Shown one piece after another: positions 53,362-62,406 of a stretch of DNA of 64,000 bases. The stretch's first letter is position 1; each line of letters starts with the position of its first letter. A program made the position numbers and the translations under genes. The DNA comes from Fervidobacterium pennivorans DSM 9078. GTDB lineage: Bacteria; Thermotogota; Thermotogae; Thermotogales; Fervidobacteriaceae. Location of the stretch: contig NC_017095.1 in the NCBI RefSeq assembly GCF_000235405.2, positions 1,761,501 through 1,825,500 on the forward strand. Reading direction: 5' to 3'. The notes beneath the pieces were generated by a model, which worked only from the letters and a program-made list of their open reading frames with translations, did not search any database and was not told the origin of the DNA.

Positions 53362-54099
53362 TTGATTGGTAATGAAACTCTTGGCATATTGTATGTTGTT
53401 GGAACACCGATAGGTAATCTCAAAGATATTACTCTTAGGGCTCTTGAAACTCTAAAAAGTGTAGATTTAATACTTGCGGAAGATACCCGAAGAACTTCTC
53501 ATCTGCTCTCTTATTACGGTATCTCCAAACCTATGGAATCGTTTAACGAGCGAAATTCTTTCAAAAAGATGGACAACATAATTGGGCGTTTGAAATCGGG
53601 GATGAAGATTGCCCAAGTTTCTGATGCGGGAATGCCGGTGATTTCTGACCCAGGTTGGAATCTTGTTAGAAGATGTCATGAAGAGGGAATAAAAGTGGAG
53701 GTAATACCAGGACCAAGTGCTTTGACAAGTGCGGTAGCTATAAGTGGCTTTCGCGGAACTTATTTTTATTTTATTGGCTTTATGCCAAAAGATAAGAACA
53801 GAAGAAGGCTTCTGAGAAAAATCAAGGATAACGAATTGATTGAACGCTTTGCTTTTTTCGAAAGTCCAGAGAGGTTGAAAAAAACGCTGGAAGATGTATA
53901 CAATATCCTTGGAGATTGCAAAATCTTTATCGCAAGAGAACTCACAAAACTACACGAACAGCACTTTTATGGAACGGTTTCTCAGGCATTGAAGCATTTT
54001 GATAAAGTCAAAGGTGAGATAACGGTTGTTGTAGAAAAGTTAGAAGCCACACAAATTCCAGAAGGTGAGGAAAGCCAGAATTTAGAAACCGGTGAATAA
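53362..54099 (+). CDS. rsmI: 16S rRNA (cytidine1402-2'-O)-methyltransferase
   Basis: A 245-residue tetrapyrrole-methylase-fold enzyme. ILYVVGTPIGNLKDITLRALETL at residues 9-31, LAEDTRRTSHLLSYY and QVSDAGMPVISDPG are RsmI signatures; FFESPERLKKTL also fits. It methylates the 2'-O of C1402 in the decoding centre. TTG 53362 places the family start correctly, but there is no clear ribosome site; the N-terminal codon is uncertain. Confidence 0.93.
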   Translation: MIGNETLGILYVVGTPIGNLKDITLRALETLKSVDLILAEDTRRTSHLLSYYGISKPMESFNERNSFKKMDNIIGRLKSGMKIAQVSDAGMPVISDPGWNLVRRCHEEGIKVEVIPGPSALTSAVAISGFRGTYFYFIGFMPKDKNRRRLLRKIKDNELIERFAFFESPERLKKTLEDVYNILGDCKIFIARELTKLHEQHFYGTVSQALKHFDKVKGEITVVVEKLEATQIPEGEESQNLETGE

Positions 54100-54128
54100 A
54101 TACAATAGAACCATAGGAGAGAAATTAT

Positions 54129-54665
54129 ATGCTTAAAATTGAGACAGGGGAATTGAAAGGCAAGACGGTCGATACTGTTCCAGACCCAAGAACAAGATAT
54201 ACATCAGCGATAATTCGAAGAAGTCTGGCAAACATGGTAGATTTTGAAGGAATGACTTGTTTAGACATATGCGCAGGTAGTGGTATTGTAGGTATTGAGA
54301 TGCTAAGCAACGGGGCACAGCATGTAACTTTTGTCGATATTTCTAGTTTATCTATATCAACGATAAAAAAGAACATCAGAAAGTTAGGTTTAGAAGAAAA
54401 AGTTGATATAAAAAAAATTGATGCACGCCGGTTTTTGGAATCTTATACCGGCGTTTTTGATATTATCTATTCCGACCCACCATATGAACTGGGACTTGTT
54501 GATGAAATTACCTCGCGTGTTCACAATGTCATGGGAGAAGGTTCTCTCTTTATCCTTCAGTGTTCCAAAAGAGAAAAACCGAGTGAGAGTATAATTGAAA
54601 AACTGAGAGTTGTAAAAGAAAAAGACTATGGGGATACTTTGTTGATTTTCTTTGAAAAAGCATGA
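54129..54665 (+). CDS. RsmD-like 16S rRNA guanine-N2 methyltransferase
   Basis: A 178-residue Rossmann methyltransferase. It opens with GELKGKTVDTVPDPRTRYTSAIIRRSL (the RG-rich RsmD start), has the SAM loop CLDICAGSGIVGIEML and the catalytic SDPPYELG. Family members methylate G966 of 16S rRNA. ATG follows AGGAGA. It follows rsmI by 29 nt. Confidence 0.88.
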   Translation: MLKIETGELKGKTVDTVPDPRTRYTSAIIRRSLANMVDFEGMTCLDICAGSGIVGIEMLSNGAQHVTFVDISSLSISTIKKNIRKLGLEEKVDIKKIDARRFLESYTGVFDIIYSDPPYELGLVDEITSRVHNVMGEGSLFILQCSKREKPSESIIEKLRVVKEKDYGDTLLIFFEKA

Positions 54666-54707
54666 AATTTGGGAAAGTTGTGATATAATTAGTTAGGGGT
54701 GTTAAAT

Positions 54708-55355
54708 ATGCCACTATCGTTTGCAAAAAAAGAGAGAGAAGTGATAGAGCGCTTACTTGCTCTATCCAAAAAGACAGTGGAAGCAAGTGTTACGCTAAGA
54801 GAATTTTTTGTCTGTTATTTTGAAAAAAGGTGTGACAAAGCTCAGAGTTATTTTCTGAGTATTAAACGCATAGAACATGAAGCTGATGAGCTCAGGCGTG
54901 AAATAATTTCTGAAGTTTATAAGGGACTGTTCTTACCCGACATGCGTGAGGTTATCCACTCATTAACAGAATCTGTTGATAAGATTGTCAACAAATGTGA
55001 ATCCGTTAGCAAGATTATAGATTACCAACGCCCGAATGTTCCTGACGAACTGAAGGAAAAGATGATTAAACAGCTGGAGTGTGCTGTAAAGGCTGCAGAA
55101 TCGTTTGTAAAGGCAGTTGAGAAACTTTTTGATAATCTTGATGAAGTGAAACATTACGTAGTTGAAGTGGAAGGGTTCGAACACGATGAAGACGTGCTTG
55201 AAGAAGAATTGCTAAAATCGATATTTGGTAAAGATTTGCCACTTGCCGAAAAGATGCAGTTGAAGGAATTGGTAATAAACATAGGGGACATAGTTGATAG
55301 GACGGAAGACGCCTCTGATATATTGGAGGTATTGTTATTAAAGCTCGCGTACTGA
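54708..55355 (+). CDS. DUF47 / PhoU-like protein
   Basis: A 215-residue helical protein of the TIGR00153/DUF47 family, related to PhoU. Patterns such as IKRIEHEADELRREI, MREVIHSLTESVDKIVNK and IGDIVDRTEDASDILE (conserved E/D-rich metal-binding helices) are present. Many relatives lie next to a phosphate transporter (Pit) gene, but none is seen here. ATG 54708 follows AGGGGTG; GTG 54699 overlaps it. Confidence 0.9.
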   Translation: MPLSFAKKEREVIERLLALSKKTVEASVTLREFFVCYFEKRCDKAQSYFLSIKRIEHEADELRREIISEVYKGLFLPDMREVIHSLTESVDKIVNKCESVSKIIDYQRPNVPDELKEKMIKQLECAVKAAESFVKAVEKLFDNLDEVKHYVVEVEGFEHDEDVLEEELLKSIFGKDLPLAEKMQLKELVINIGDIVDRTEDASDILEVLLLKLAY

Positions 55356-55357
55356 AC

Positions 55358-56410
55358 ATGCGCAGTTTTTTGTTAATATTTTCTCTGACGTTTTTAATGT
55401 CTTCAACACTCACTTTTGCTCAAGGTAATGATGATTATGGAATCTACTACGTTTACTATAATACTATAGTCCCTGTTTACAAAACGCTTTATAAAATAGA
55501 TCCCTTTTTCGAGTATACCAAAGTAGTTGAATATAGATGGAAAAGATCAGAAACAAGACTTGTAGAAATTAGAAAACCAAGAAATCAAGAACCTTCGGTA
55601 ATCCTTATACACGGAATTGATCCTAACGAAATAAATGGAGAATGGACAAACTACAAAAATTACTTTGTCGATACTTGGAAGAGATGTTTACCGGAAGAAT
55701 ATGGGCTATATATTTTTGTTTATCCATCTTTAGATATCCCGTTAGAAGAAAGTGCTAAAAAACTTGTGCAAGAAATTCAAAAGTTAGCCTTAAGCACGGA
55801 GCAAAAATGTTTTAATTTCTACGCCCACAGTATGGGTGGATTGCTTTTAAGGTATGCGTTGCAAGATAGTGGTTTTAGGAACCACGTTGCAAAGGTGATT
55901 TTTGCTGGAACTCCTCATATCGGTTCGCCATTTGCAAATTTTATTGTAATGAACAAAAAAATATTAAAGCTTAGAAATGATTGGGATTATCTCAAAATGA
56001 TTTTGATTAGCGCGAACTCGGTAGGAATATTTATAGAAGCGCCAAACTATGATTATTTGCTGTATGGAAGAGAGCATCCAGGTATTCCGGAAACTGTTGA
56101 ATTTATGAATTTCGCAAGTGTAATAAAAAACAACAATGACCCCATTGTTCAGAATATCTTGAGAACAGAGCCTTTTTCAAGCGTAGTCATGATTTTTCTG
56201 AATTCGGTAAGCAGGGTAATATTTCCAGAAGGGGAATTTACAAAAAACGATGGCATGGTTCCGCTGATTAGTGCGACAGCTTTTGGTAAAAGTGAAATAT
56301 TTGAAGGTTTTGACCATGCGGATTTTATTTTGAGTGATATAATTGTAAAGAATGCAATAGAATTTTTCTATCCAATCGAGAAACCAGAAAAAGTTTCATG
56401 GAAGAATTGA
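55358..56410 (+). CDS. Exported alpha/beta-hydrolase (lipase/esterase-like)
   Basis: A 350-residue protein with a signal peptide (residues 1-21, ending TLTFA). ILIHGIDPNE holds the oxyanion-hole HG, and FYAHSMGGLLLRYAL the nucleophile Ser in AxSxG. TPHIGSPFAN and NDGMVPLISA resemble PGAP1/LipB-type lipases; the catalytic His is probably in GFDHADF. The lipase class is unsettled. ATG lies 2 nt after the DUF47 stop without a clear ribosome site, so expression is probably coupled. Confidence 0.85.
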   Translation: MRSFLLIFSLTFLMSSTLTFAQGNDDYGIYYVYYNTIVPVYKTLYKIDPFFEYTKVVEYRWKRSETRLVEIRKPRNQEPSVILIHGIDPNEINGEWTNYKNYFVDTWKRCLPEEYGLYIFVYPSLDIPLEESAKKLVQEIQKLALSTEQKCFNFYAHSMGGLLLRYALQDSGFRNHVAKVIFAGTPHIGSPFANFIVMNKKILKLRNDWDYLKMILISANSVGIFIEAPNYDYLLYGREHPGIPETVEFMNFASVIKNNNDPIVQNILRTEPFSSVVMIFLNSVSRVIFPEGEFTKNDGMVPLISATAFGKSEIFEGFDHADFILSDIIVKNAIEFFYPIEKPEKVSWKN

Positions 56411-56428
56411 AGAAGAAGGTGATGAACA

Positions 56429-56932
56429 TTGCTATCCAAAACCATTAAAAGTGTTAGCTGGACTTTTATAATTTTAGTAAGCTTGTTCCTTCTCACTTCT
56501 TGTTCAATACCATTTGTTCCCGAAGTTCCGCCTGCAAGTTATTCAGTTGAGGCGGCGATAAACGTTATCGCAAATAAATACATGTTGTTAGATTCAGGAT
56601 GGGTAAACGGATTTGGTGATATGGAACTTGGTGAAGGTAGGTATGCAACTTTTGATGGTGTAGATGGATTTTTAATGGTCTTTAAATACGAAGACCCAGA
56701 CCAGGCTAAAGCATCGTGGGACAAGATAACAAAAAGGTATGGAAACCCTCTTAGGTTGAAGTATTTGAAAATAAATATGGGGACTTACGGTGTTTTTACA
56801 ATTCGGTTAGAGAACACAGATTTGTACAGTTGGTATAAAGAGAATTGGCTCTTTGTTATCACAGGTGACAAGATTGAAAAATTCGTGATGGACGTGAACA
56901 ATATCTACAAGACCATAAGAACTGCAAGATAA
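56429..56932 (+). CDS. Predicted lipoprotein of unknown function
   Basis: A 167-residue protein with a lipobox (LFLLTSC, Cys25) after a hydrophobic signal, so it is probably lipid-anchored outside the cytoplasmic membrane. The remainder is an alpha/beta domain without a known family. TTG 56429 follows AAGGTGATG. It is 18 nt after the hydrolase gene. Confidence 0.82.
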   Translation: MLSKTIKSVSWTFIILVSLFLLTSCSIPFVPEVPPASYSVEAAINVIANKYMLLDSGWVNGFGDMELGEGRYATFDGVDGFLMVFKYEDPDQAKASWDKITKRYGNPLRLKYLKINMGTYGVFTIRLENTDLYSWYKENWLFVITGDKIEKFVMDVNNIYKTIRTAR

Positions 56933-56941
56933 AGGTGCGAT

Positions 56942-57697
56942 ATGAAATCAATGAATGAGGATAAGTCAAAAAAGATGAATGTCACAAAAGAAACGAAGCA
57001 CATTGACTATTCTATAATCGGGGTAGACGAGGCAGGACGTGGACCATTGTTTGGACCAGTTGTTGCAGCAGCGGTTTATTTCGATGAAGGGGTTTATGTA
57101 GAAGGCATTGCTGATAGTAAGGCTTTGAGTGAAAAACAGCGCGAAGAACTTTACAATGAAATTTTTGCGCGTGCAAAATTTGGGTTAGGACTTGCGACGC
57201 CAGAAGAGATAGATTTGTACAACATTTTCCACGCTACTGAGCTTGCGATGAATCGCGCACTTAAGATATTGAGCCAATTTGTGGAAATCAAAAATGTCTT
57301 TGTTGATGGAAAGAATTTGAAATTGGAATTCCCTGCTGTATGTGTTGTTAAGGGTGATTCAAAAATTTACCAAATATCTGCAGCATCTATTTTGGCGAAA
57401 GTTACACGTGATAAAATCATAGAGAAATTCCACTTTCAGTATCCAGAATATAACCTGATAAAGCATAAAGGTTATCCTACACAAGAACATTTAGAACTTC
57501 TAAAAAAGTATGGTCCAACACCTTTTCACAGGTTGAGTTTCGAACCAGTGATTAGTTTAGTTTCAAAAAGTCTTCTTGATGATTGGTTTGACAAAGGATT
57601 AATTACAGAACCCAGATACAGACATCTTCTTAACTTGTTGGAGGTGGATCTCTTTGGTAACACGAGAAGAGCTAAACGAAAAGCCAGAAGCGAATGA
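56942..57697 (+). CDS. rnhB: Ribonuclease HII
   Basis: A 251-residue enzyme that removes ribonucleotides and RNA primers from [23 protein letters not shown] at about 27-46 carries the first acidic pair; DSKALS, VDGKNLK and KVTRDKI follow. The first ~24 residues are a lysine-rich extension beyond the usual start. ATG follows AAAGGTG. The thyX start overlaps its end by 44 nt. Confidence 0.96.
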   Translation: MKSMNEDKSKKMNVTKETKHIDYSIIGVDEAGRGPLFGPVVAAAVYFDEGVYVEGIADSKALSEKQREELYNEIFARAKFGLGLATPEEIDLYNIFHATELAMNRALKILSQFVEIKNVFVDGKNLKLEFPAVCVVKGDSKIYQISAASILAKVTRDKIIEKFHFQYPEYNLIKHKGYPTQEHLELLKKYGPTPFHRLSFEPVISLVSKSLLDDWFDKGLITEPRYRHLLNLLEVDLFGNTRRAKRKARSE

Positions 57698-58391
57698 ACA
57701 CAATCTGTTCGAAGCAAAGGTCTTAGATAAAGGTTTTGTACGTCTCGTTGATATGATGGGCGATGATTATGCTGCAGTCAAAGCTGCCCGCGTTTCATAC
57801 GGTCAAGGTTTAAAGACCCCGGAACGTGATAAGGCCCTGATATTTTACCTAATGGAGCACGGCCATGAAACTCCATTTGAACATATTGTTTTCACTTTTC
57901 ATGTAAAGGCTCCACTTTTTGTTGCAAGACAATGGTTTAGGCACAGAATAGGCTCGTTCAACGAGATAAGTCAACGTTACACAGAGATAAAAGAAGAAGA
58001 GTTCTATATTCCCGAAAATGTTCGTGTTAATGTTCCTGAGGACAGACAAAAGGCAGTTCCTGTGGAAGATGAGGGACTGCTGGAAAAAGTTAAGGATTTA
58101 ATGGTAAAATCTTTTGAGGAAAGCTATAAGGTTTACAAAGAATTATTGAGTCTAGGTGTTGCCCGAGAACTAGCGAGAATAGTTCTCCCGTTGTCTACTT
58201 ACACGCAGTTTTATTGGACAGTCAATGCACGGAGTTTGATGAATTTTCTAAACCTTCGTGCAGATTCGCATGCACAGTGGGAAATTCAACAATATGCGAT
58301 AGCAATTGCAAGGATGTTCAAAGAAAAATGTCCGTGGACATATGAAGCCTTTACAAAATACGCTTACAGAGGTGATTTACTTGAAGCTTAA
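57654..58391 (+). CDS. thyX: Flavin-dependent thymidylate synthase
   Basis: A 245-residue FAD enzyme making dTMP from dUMP with CH2-folate. The ThyX signature [11 protein letters not shown] is at residues 96-106 (RHR-7x-S), followed by QRYTEI. TTG 57654 follows GGAGGTG at 7 nt and overlaps rnhB by 44 nt. It occurs two genes upstream of folD, which makes and uses the same folate cofactor. The C-terminal AYRGDLLEA is an extension typical of thermophiles. Confidence 0.97.
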   Translation: MVTREELNEKPEANEHNLFEAKVLDKGFVRLVDMMGDDYAAVKAARVSYGQGLKTPERDKALIFYLMEHGHETPFEHIVFTFHVKAPLFVARQWFRHRIGSFNEISQRYTEIKEEEFYIPENVRVNVPEDRQKAVPVEDEGLLEKVKDLMVKSFEESYKVYKELLSLGVARELARIVLPLSTYTQFYWTVNARSLMNFLNLRADSHAQWEIQQYAIAIARMFKEKCPWTYEAFTKYAYRGDLLEA

Positions 58392-58737
58392 AGAAGTGTT
58401 AGAGCTTGTCGAAGGTAGAGTAGTTGCACCCGAAAATGCAGATTTAGATATAGAGATTTCTAAAGTTGCGGCTTCTGACCTAATGAGTGATGTTTTAGCT
58501 CTTTCTGAGCCAGGCTCTTTGCTTGTGACAGGACTTGCAACACCGCAATGTGTGAGAACTGCAGGTGTTGTGGGAATACCAGTGGTTTTAATTGTAAGGA
58601 ATAGGGATATCATGCCAGAGACAGTAAAGGCTGCAGAACTTTCTGGTGTTGTTTTGTGTGTAACGAAAAAGGGAATGTACGAAGTTTGTGGTATACTTTA
58701 CTCCGCAGGTCTTCAACCTGCTTATAACCGAAGTTGA
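58381..58737 (+). CDS. DRTGG-domain protein
   Basis: A 118-residue stand-alone domain. [29 protein letters not shown] and [21 protein letters not shown] match the DRTGG family, which occurs beside hydrogenase or kinase genes in anaerobes; the function is not known. TTG 58381 follows AGAGGTGATT and overlaps thyX by 11 nt. A longer in-frame reading from 58306 is a shadow. Confidence 0.85.
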   Translation: MKLKEVLELVEGRVVAPENADLDIEISKVAASDLMSDVLALSEPGSLLVTGLATPQCVRTAGVVGIPVVLIVRNRDIMPETVKAAELSGVVLCVTKKGMYEVCGILYSAGLQPAYNRS

Positions 58738-58769
58738 AACTTATTTATTGCTTAAGAGGTGGTAAGTTT

Positions 58770-59591
58770 ATGTTTTTGAATTTGGAACCGCTTTACTCAT
58801 CAATTGTTGAGAACATAAAGGAACGAGTTTCAAAATTACCAAAACCACCGAAGTTGGCTGCCGTTACGTGTCAGCCGGACCTTTCTACACTGAGTTATTT
58901 GAGAAGCCAGGAAAAGCAAGCAAAAAGGTTGGGAATAGAGTTCGCTGTTTACGAGGCACTGAAGGCTTCTGATTTAAAATTACTTTTACCCAAACTTTCT
59001 TCGGATGATACAGTCAATGGAATTTTTTTGACCCATCCGCTACCATCAGATATTTCAGAATTGGAAGCAGTTTCTCTGATTTCTCCTGAAAAAGACGTTG
59101 AAGGAAGGCATCCTATCAACCTTGGTAACATTATGTATGATAACCCTATTTTTCCACCATGCACCGCAGAAGCGGTTTTAAGAATAATAAAATACGTTAC
59201 GAACCCAGCTGGCAAGACGATAACGATAGTTGGTAGAAGTGTCACTGTTGGAAAACCTCTAAGTATGTTACTTTTGCAAAAAGGAGTAGATGCTACTGTT
59301 ACTGTGTGTCACTCAAGAACTAAAAACCTTGCTGAAATAACGAGAAACTCAGAAATCGTGGTTGTTGCTATAGGAAAAGCAAAAGCACTCGGCAAAGAAT
59401 ACTTTAGTCCAGGGGCACTGGTTATAGATGTAGGTATAAACGTTGAGAACAATGAAATATTTGGTGATGTGGACCCATCAGTTGCTGAGATTTGTGACCT
59501 CACACCAGTTCCTGGAGGAGTAGGTAGGATTACGACACTTGTTTTAATGGAACATACCGTTAAAGCAGCCGAAATGGCAAGAAAATATTGA
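58770..59591 (+). CDS. folD: FolD-like methylenetetrahydrofolate dehydrogenase
   Basis: A 273-residue protein of the FolD family, which oxidises methylene-THF with NADP+ and hydrolyses methenyl-THF. KDVEGRHPINLG and the NADP loop IVGRSVTVGKPLSMLLL are clear. Two canonical catalytic positions differ: the Lys after Tyr-x-x-x (E. coli Lys54) is Gln47 in YLRSQEK, and the Gln of VQLPLP (E. coli Gln98) is Thr88 in LTHPLP. The dehydrogenase site seems intact, but the cyclohydrolase may be weak or absent. ATG 58770 follows GAGGTGG. Confidence 0.9.
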   Translation: MFLNLEPLYSSIVENIKERVSKLPKPPKLAAVTCQPDLSTLSYLRSQEKQAKRLGIEFAVYEALKASDLKLLLPKLSSDDTVNGIFLTHPLPSDISELEAVSLISPEKDVEGRHPINLGNIMYDNPIFPPCTAEAVLRIIKYVTNPAGKTITIVGRSVTVGKPLSMLLLQKGVDATVTVCHSRTKNLAEITRNSEIVVVAIGKAKALGKEYFSPGALVIDVGINVENNEIFGDVDPSVAEICDLTPVPGGVGRITTLVLMEHTVKAAEMARKY

Positions 59592-59615
59592 TATATACCT
59601 TAGGAGGTGTTTATA

Positions 59616-59984
59616 GTGAGATTAGTATTCGCTGGTGCACCAGACGTAGGTGCAACGACATCGACAGGAACACAAACAAGTGCTTCAGGAGCTTTGATGC
59701 AAATGTTGATAATGCTCCTGATATTCTTCGCAATGATGTATTTCTTGGTTATTTTACCACAAAGAAGAAGGGAAAAAGAATTTAGGCAGATGATTGAGAG
59801 TTTGAAAAGGGGAGACACGGTTATTACAACTGGTGGAGTTGTTGGAAAAATAGTTGATATCAAAAAAGATGTAGTGAAAATAAAGAGCGCAAATTCTACT
59901 GAACTAGAAATTCACAAGGCTTATATAGCCAAAGTCATCAAGGAAAAGGAAGAGACAAAAGAAGAAACAGAATCCAAAGACTAA
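59616..59984 (+). CDS. yajC: Preprotein translocase subunit YajC
   Basis: A 122-residue single-pass membrane protein. The membrane segment (LMQMLIMLLIFFAMMYFLVILPQ) is at about residues 27-49, followed by RRREKEF and the cytosolic KRGDTVITTGGVVGKIVDI, both YajC signatures. A Ser/Thr-rich N-terminal stretch precedes the segment. GTG 59616 follows GGAGGTG. It assists SecDF. Confidence 0.95.
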   Translation: MRLVFAGAPDVGATTSTGTQTSASGALMQMLIMLLIFFAMMYFLVILPQRRREKEFRQMIESLKRGDTVITTGGVVGKIVDIKKDVVKIKSANSTELEIHKAYIAKVIKEKEETKEETESKD

Positions 59985-60006
59985 ACATTCGGGGGAGGGT
60001 TTACTG

Positions 60007-61431
60007 ATGCGCTCAGATCGTGTAAGACTCATAGTCTCATTAATTCTACTTGTTGCAGCGATTGTTGCTATGCTCTTGCCAGGTGGACGCCAGGCTAAAG
60101 GTCTTGCTAAGCTTTTCAGCCGTATCAAACTCGGTTTGGACCTCAGTGGTGGTGTCAGGCTTGAGTACAAAGTAGATATCGAAAAAGGAGTGGAAAATCC
60201 TGCTGCAGTTGTGGATGATGTCTGGACAGTCCTTAGAAACAGGCTCGACTCAGCAGGATACACGGAAGCAGTTGTTAAAAAGAGTTTCAGGGAGAACAAT
60301 TCATTTATTATCATAGAAATACCTGATGCAACTGATACCACAAAAGCAGAAAAGCTCGTTGGTTCAACTGGTTTGCTTTGGTTTGGCCAGGCTATCGACG
60401 AAAGAGATTACGATCCTACAGTAAATCCGGATGATGTTAATCTCGCTTTAAGAGAAGGCGCTCAGTGGTATGCAGATAAAAATGGGAAAAAGTGGTATTT
60501 GATAAAGAAGGAAATAAACAACAGAAAGGACTTGGTCCTTGTTGGTCCTAAGGTTGTCGAAGCAGTGCCGACTATAGACCAGAAAGGAGTTGCTAACTAC
60601 GTTGTTTCTTTCACCCTCGACAGGCAATTTGTTGAGCTGTTCAAGAACATTACAAAAGAACTTTACGTTCCTGAACAAGTGCTAAACGCAGGCACGACTC
60701 AATATCAACTTGCATTAAAAAAGAGACTTGCAATTGTGCTTGATGACAAGGTTCAGTTTGTTGGGTTTGTCGTTAGTCCTATCGAAGATGGAAGAGGACA
60801 GATTAGAGGTAACTTCACATTCGAAGAGGCAAAAGAGCTTGCAGCGATACTTAGAAGCGGTGCATTGCCAGCAAGGCTTGAAAAGATTTCAGCGAGCCTT
60901 ATTTCACCAACACTTGGAAAAGATGCCCTTGAACAATCACTCAGGGCAGGTATCATAGGTGGCATACTTGTTATGGCTTACATTTTGATCTTCTACGGTG
61001 TTATGGGTATAGTGGCAGTCATAGGTATTTTCTATGCCCTAGCGATTATCTTTGGGTTCCTTGCGGGAACTGGAGCAATATTGACACTCCCTGGTATAGC
61101 GGGTATCATCTTCACAATCGGTACATTGGTTGATGGTAACATAATCATTTACGAAAGAATCAAAGAAGAGATGAGAGCTGGGAAAACACCAAAAGCGGCT
61201 ATCGAAATCGCTTTCTCGAGGTCTTTCTGGACACTATTTGACGCGAACCTTACAACTATAATCGCAGCCTTGTTCCTGTATTATTTTGGAACAGGAACTA
61301 TAAAAGGATTTGCAGTAACAACCATCGTAGGTATCTTTGCAGCAATGTTCATGAACCTTGTCTTTAGTAAATTCTTACTCGATGCAATGTCCGGTGCTAT
61401 CAGAGTCAGAAAAGCAGGGGGTGCTCAATAA
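60007..61431 (+). CDS. secD: Protein translocase subunit SecD
   Basis: A 474-residue membrane protein that uses the proton (or sodium) motive force to pull exported proteins. It has an N-terminal segment, the extracytoplasmic P1 domain (LGLDLSGGVRLEY at about 39-51) and five C-terminal membrane segments (IYERIKEEM, FDANLTTIIAALFLYYFG). Terminates one base into the start of secF. Confidence 0.97.
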   Translation: MRSDRVRLIVSLILLVAAIVAMLLPGGRQAKGLAKLFSRIKLGLDLSGGVRLEYKVDIEKGVENPAAVVDDVWTVLRNRLDSAGYTEAVVKKSFRENNSFIIIEIPDATDTTKAEKLVGSTGLLWFGQAIDERDYDPTVNPDDVNLALREGAQWYADKNGKKWYLIKKEINNRKDLVLVGPKVVEAVPTIDQKGVANYVVSFTLDRQFVELFKNITKELYVPEQVLNAGTTQYQLALKKRLAIVLDDKVQFVGFVVSPIEDGRGQIRGNFTFEEAKELAAILRSGALPARLEKISASLISPTLGKDALEQSLRAGIIGGILVMAYILIFYGVMGIVAVIGIFYALAIIFGFLAGTGAILTLPGIAGIIFTIGTLVDGNIIIYERIKEEMRAGKTPKAAIEIAFSRSFWTLFDANLTTIIAALFLYYFGTGTIKGFAVTTIVGIFAAMFMNLVFSKFLLDAMSGAIRVRKAGGAQ

Positions 61432-62327
61432 TGAAGATTGATTTTGTCGGAAAGAGATATTACTTCATAGCACTTTCTCTTGTACTTATAGTCGTTTCAC
61501 TTATCAGTATATTTACAAAAGGATTCAACGTGGGCTTAGAATTCATTGGTGGCAGTGAAGTGATACTCAAAACATCAAAAGACTACACAATTGTTGATGT
61601 AAGAAACAAAATAGCTGAGCTCGGCGAAGAGTTTAAAAAAGCAAGAATAATTGAAGTTCGTGCTCTTGGTCAGGAGGAACACAGAACATTTTCGATAATT
61701 GTTTCGCCAAGAAACGAAAATGGTGCCTTGAGAACCTACAATGCAGATGAAAAAGCAGAAATTTCAAAGAAGCTAGAAGAGATTTTAGATGCAAAGGTTG
61801 TTTCTTTCAACGAAGTTAGTGGAGATGCTGCAGATGAAATTAAAAACTTGACTTGGAAAGCTGTAGTTTTCACTCTCTTGGGTATACTTGTATACGTTGC
61901 TCTCAGATTCAAATTTGCATTCGGTGTTGGGGCGGTTGTTGCTCTAATCCACGATGTAATTATTACACTTGGTTTCTTCTCTATTTTCGGTTTTGAAATG
62001 AACATAGCTGCGATAGCTGCGATTTTAACGCTTGTAGGTTACTCTGTTAACGACACCATAGTAGTCTACGACAGAGTTAGGGAGTTTGGTAGAAAGTTCA
62101 AAGGAAGAGATATGGCATCCATAGTCAACGACAGTATAAACTCGGTTATAATCAGAACAATTAACACGTCACTCACGACCTTCTTTACTGTCCTAATGCT
62201 ACTCCTCTTCTCAACAGGTAGTATTAAATCTTTTGCATTCGGTATGACAGTGGGCGTTGTAGTTGGAACATATTCATCAATATTTATAGCATCGCCTATT
62301 GTTATTAGGTGGGGAAAATCAATATAA
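61431..62327 (+). CDS. secF: Protein translocase subunit SecF
   Basis: A 298-residue partner of SecD with six membrane segments. FNVGLEFIGGSEV near 30-42 and GYSVNDTIVVYDRVREFGRK near 204-223 are family marks, as is INTSLTTFFTVL. It overlaps secD by 1 nt (TAATG), so the two are translationally coupled. A strong terminator follows. Confidence 0.97.
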   Translation: MKIDFVGKRYYFIALSLVLIVVSLISIFTKGFNVGLEFIGGSEVILKTSKDYTIVDVRNKIAELGEEFKKARIIEVRALGQEEHRTFSIIVSPRNENGALRTYNADEKAEISKKLEEILDAKVVSFNEVSGDAADEIKNLTWKAVVFTLLGILVYVALRFKFAFGVGAVVALIHDVIITLGFFSIFGFEMNIAAIAAILTLVGYSVNDTIVVYDRVREFGRKFKGRDMASIVNDSINSVIIRTINTSLTTFFTVLMLLLFSTGSIKSFAFGMTVGVVVGTYSSIFIASPIVIRWGKSI

Positions 62328-62347
62328 AACCAATCTGAGGAAAGCAC

Positions 62348-62373
62348 GGGGGCACCCACGTGCCCCCCTTTTT
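62348..62373 (+). terminator. Rho-independent terminator after secF
   Basis: GGGGGCAC pairs with GTGCCCCC, followed by a T run. It ends the yajC-secD-secF transcript. Confidence 0.92.
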
Positions 62374-62406
62374 ATAATACAAAAAATAGACCTTGGAGGT
62401 GGGATT

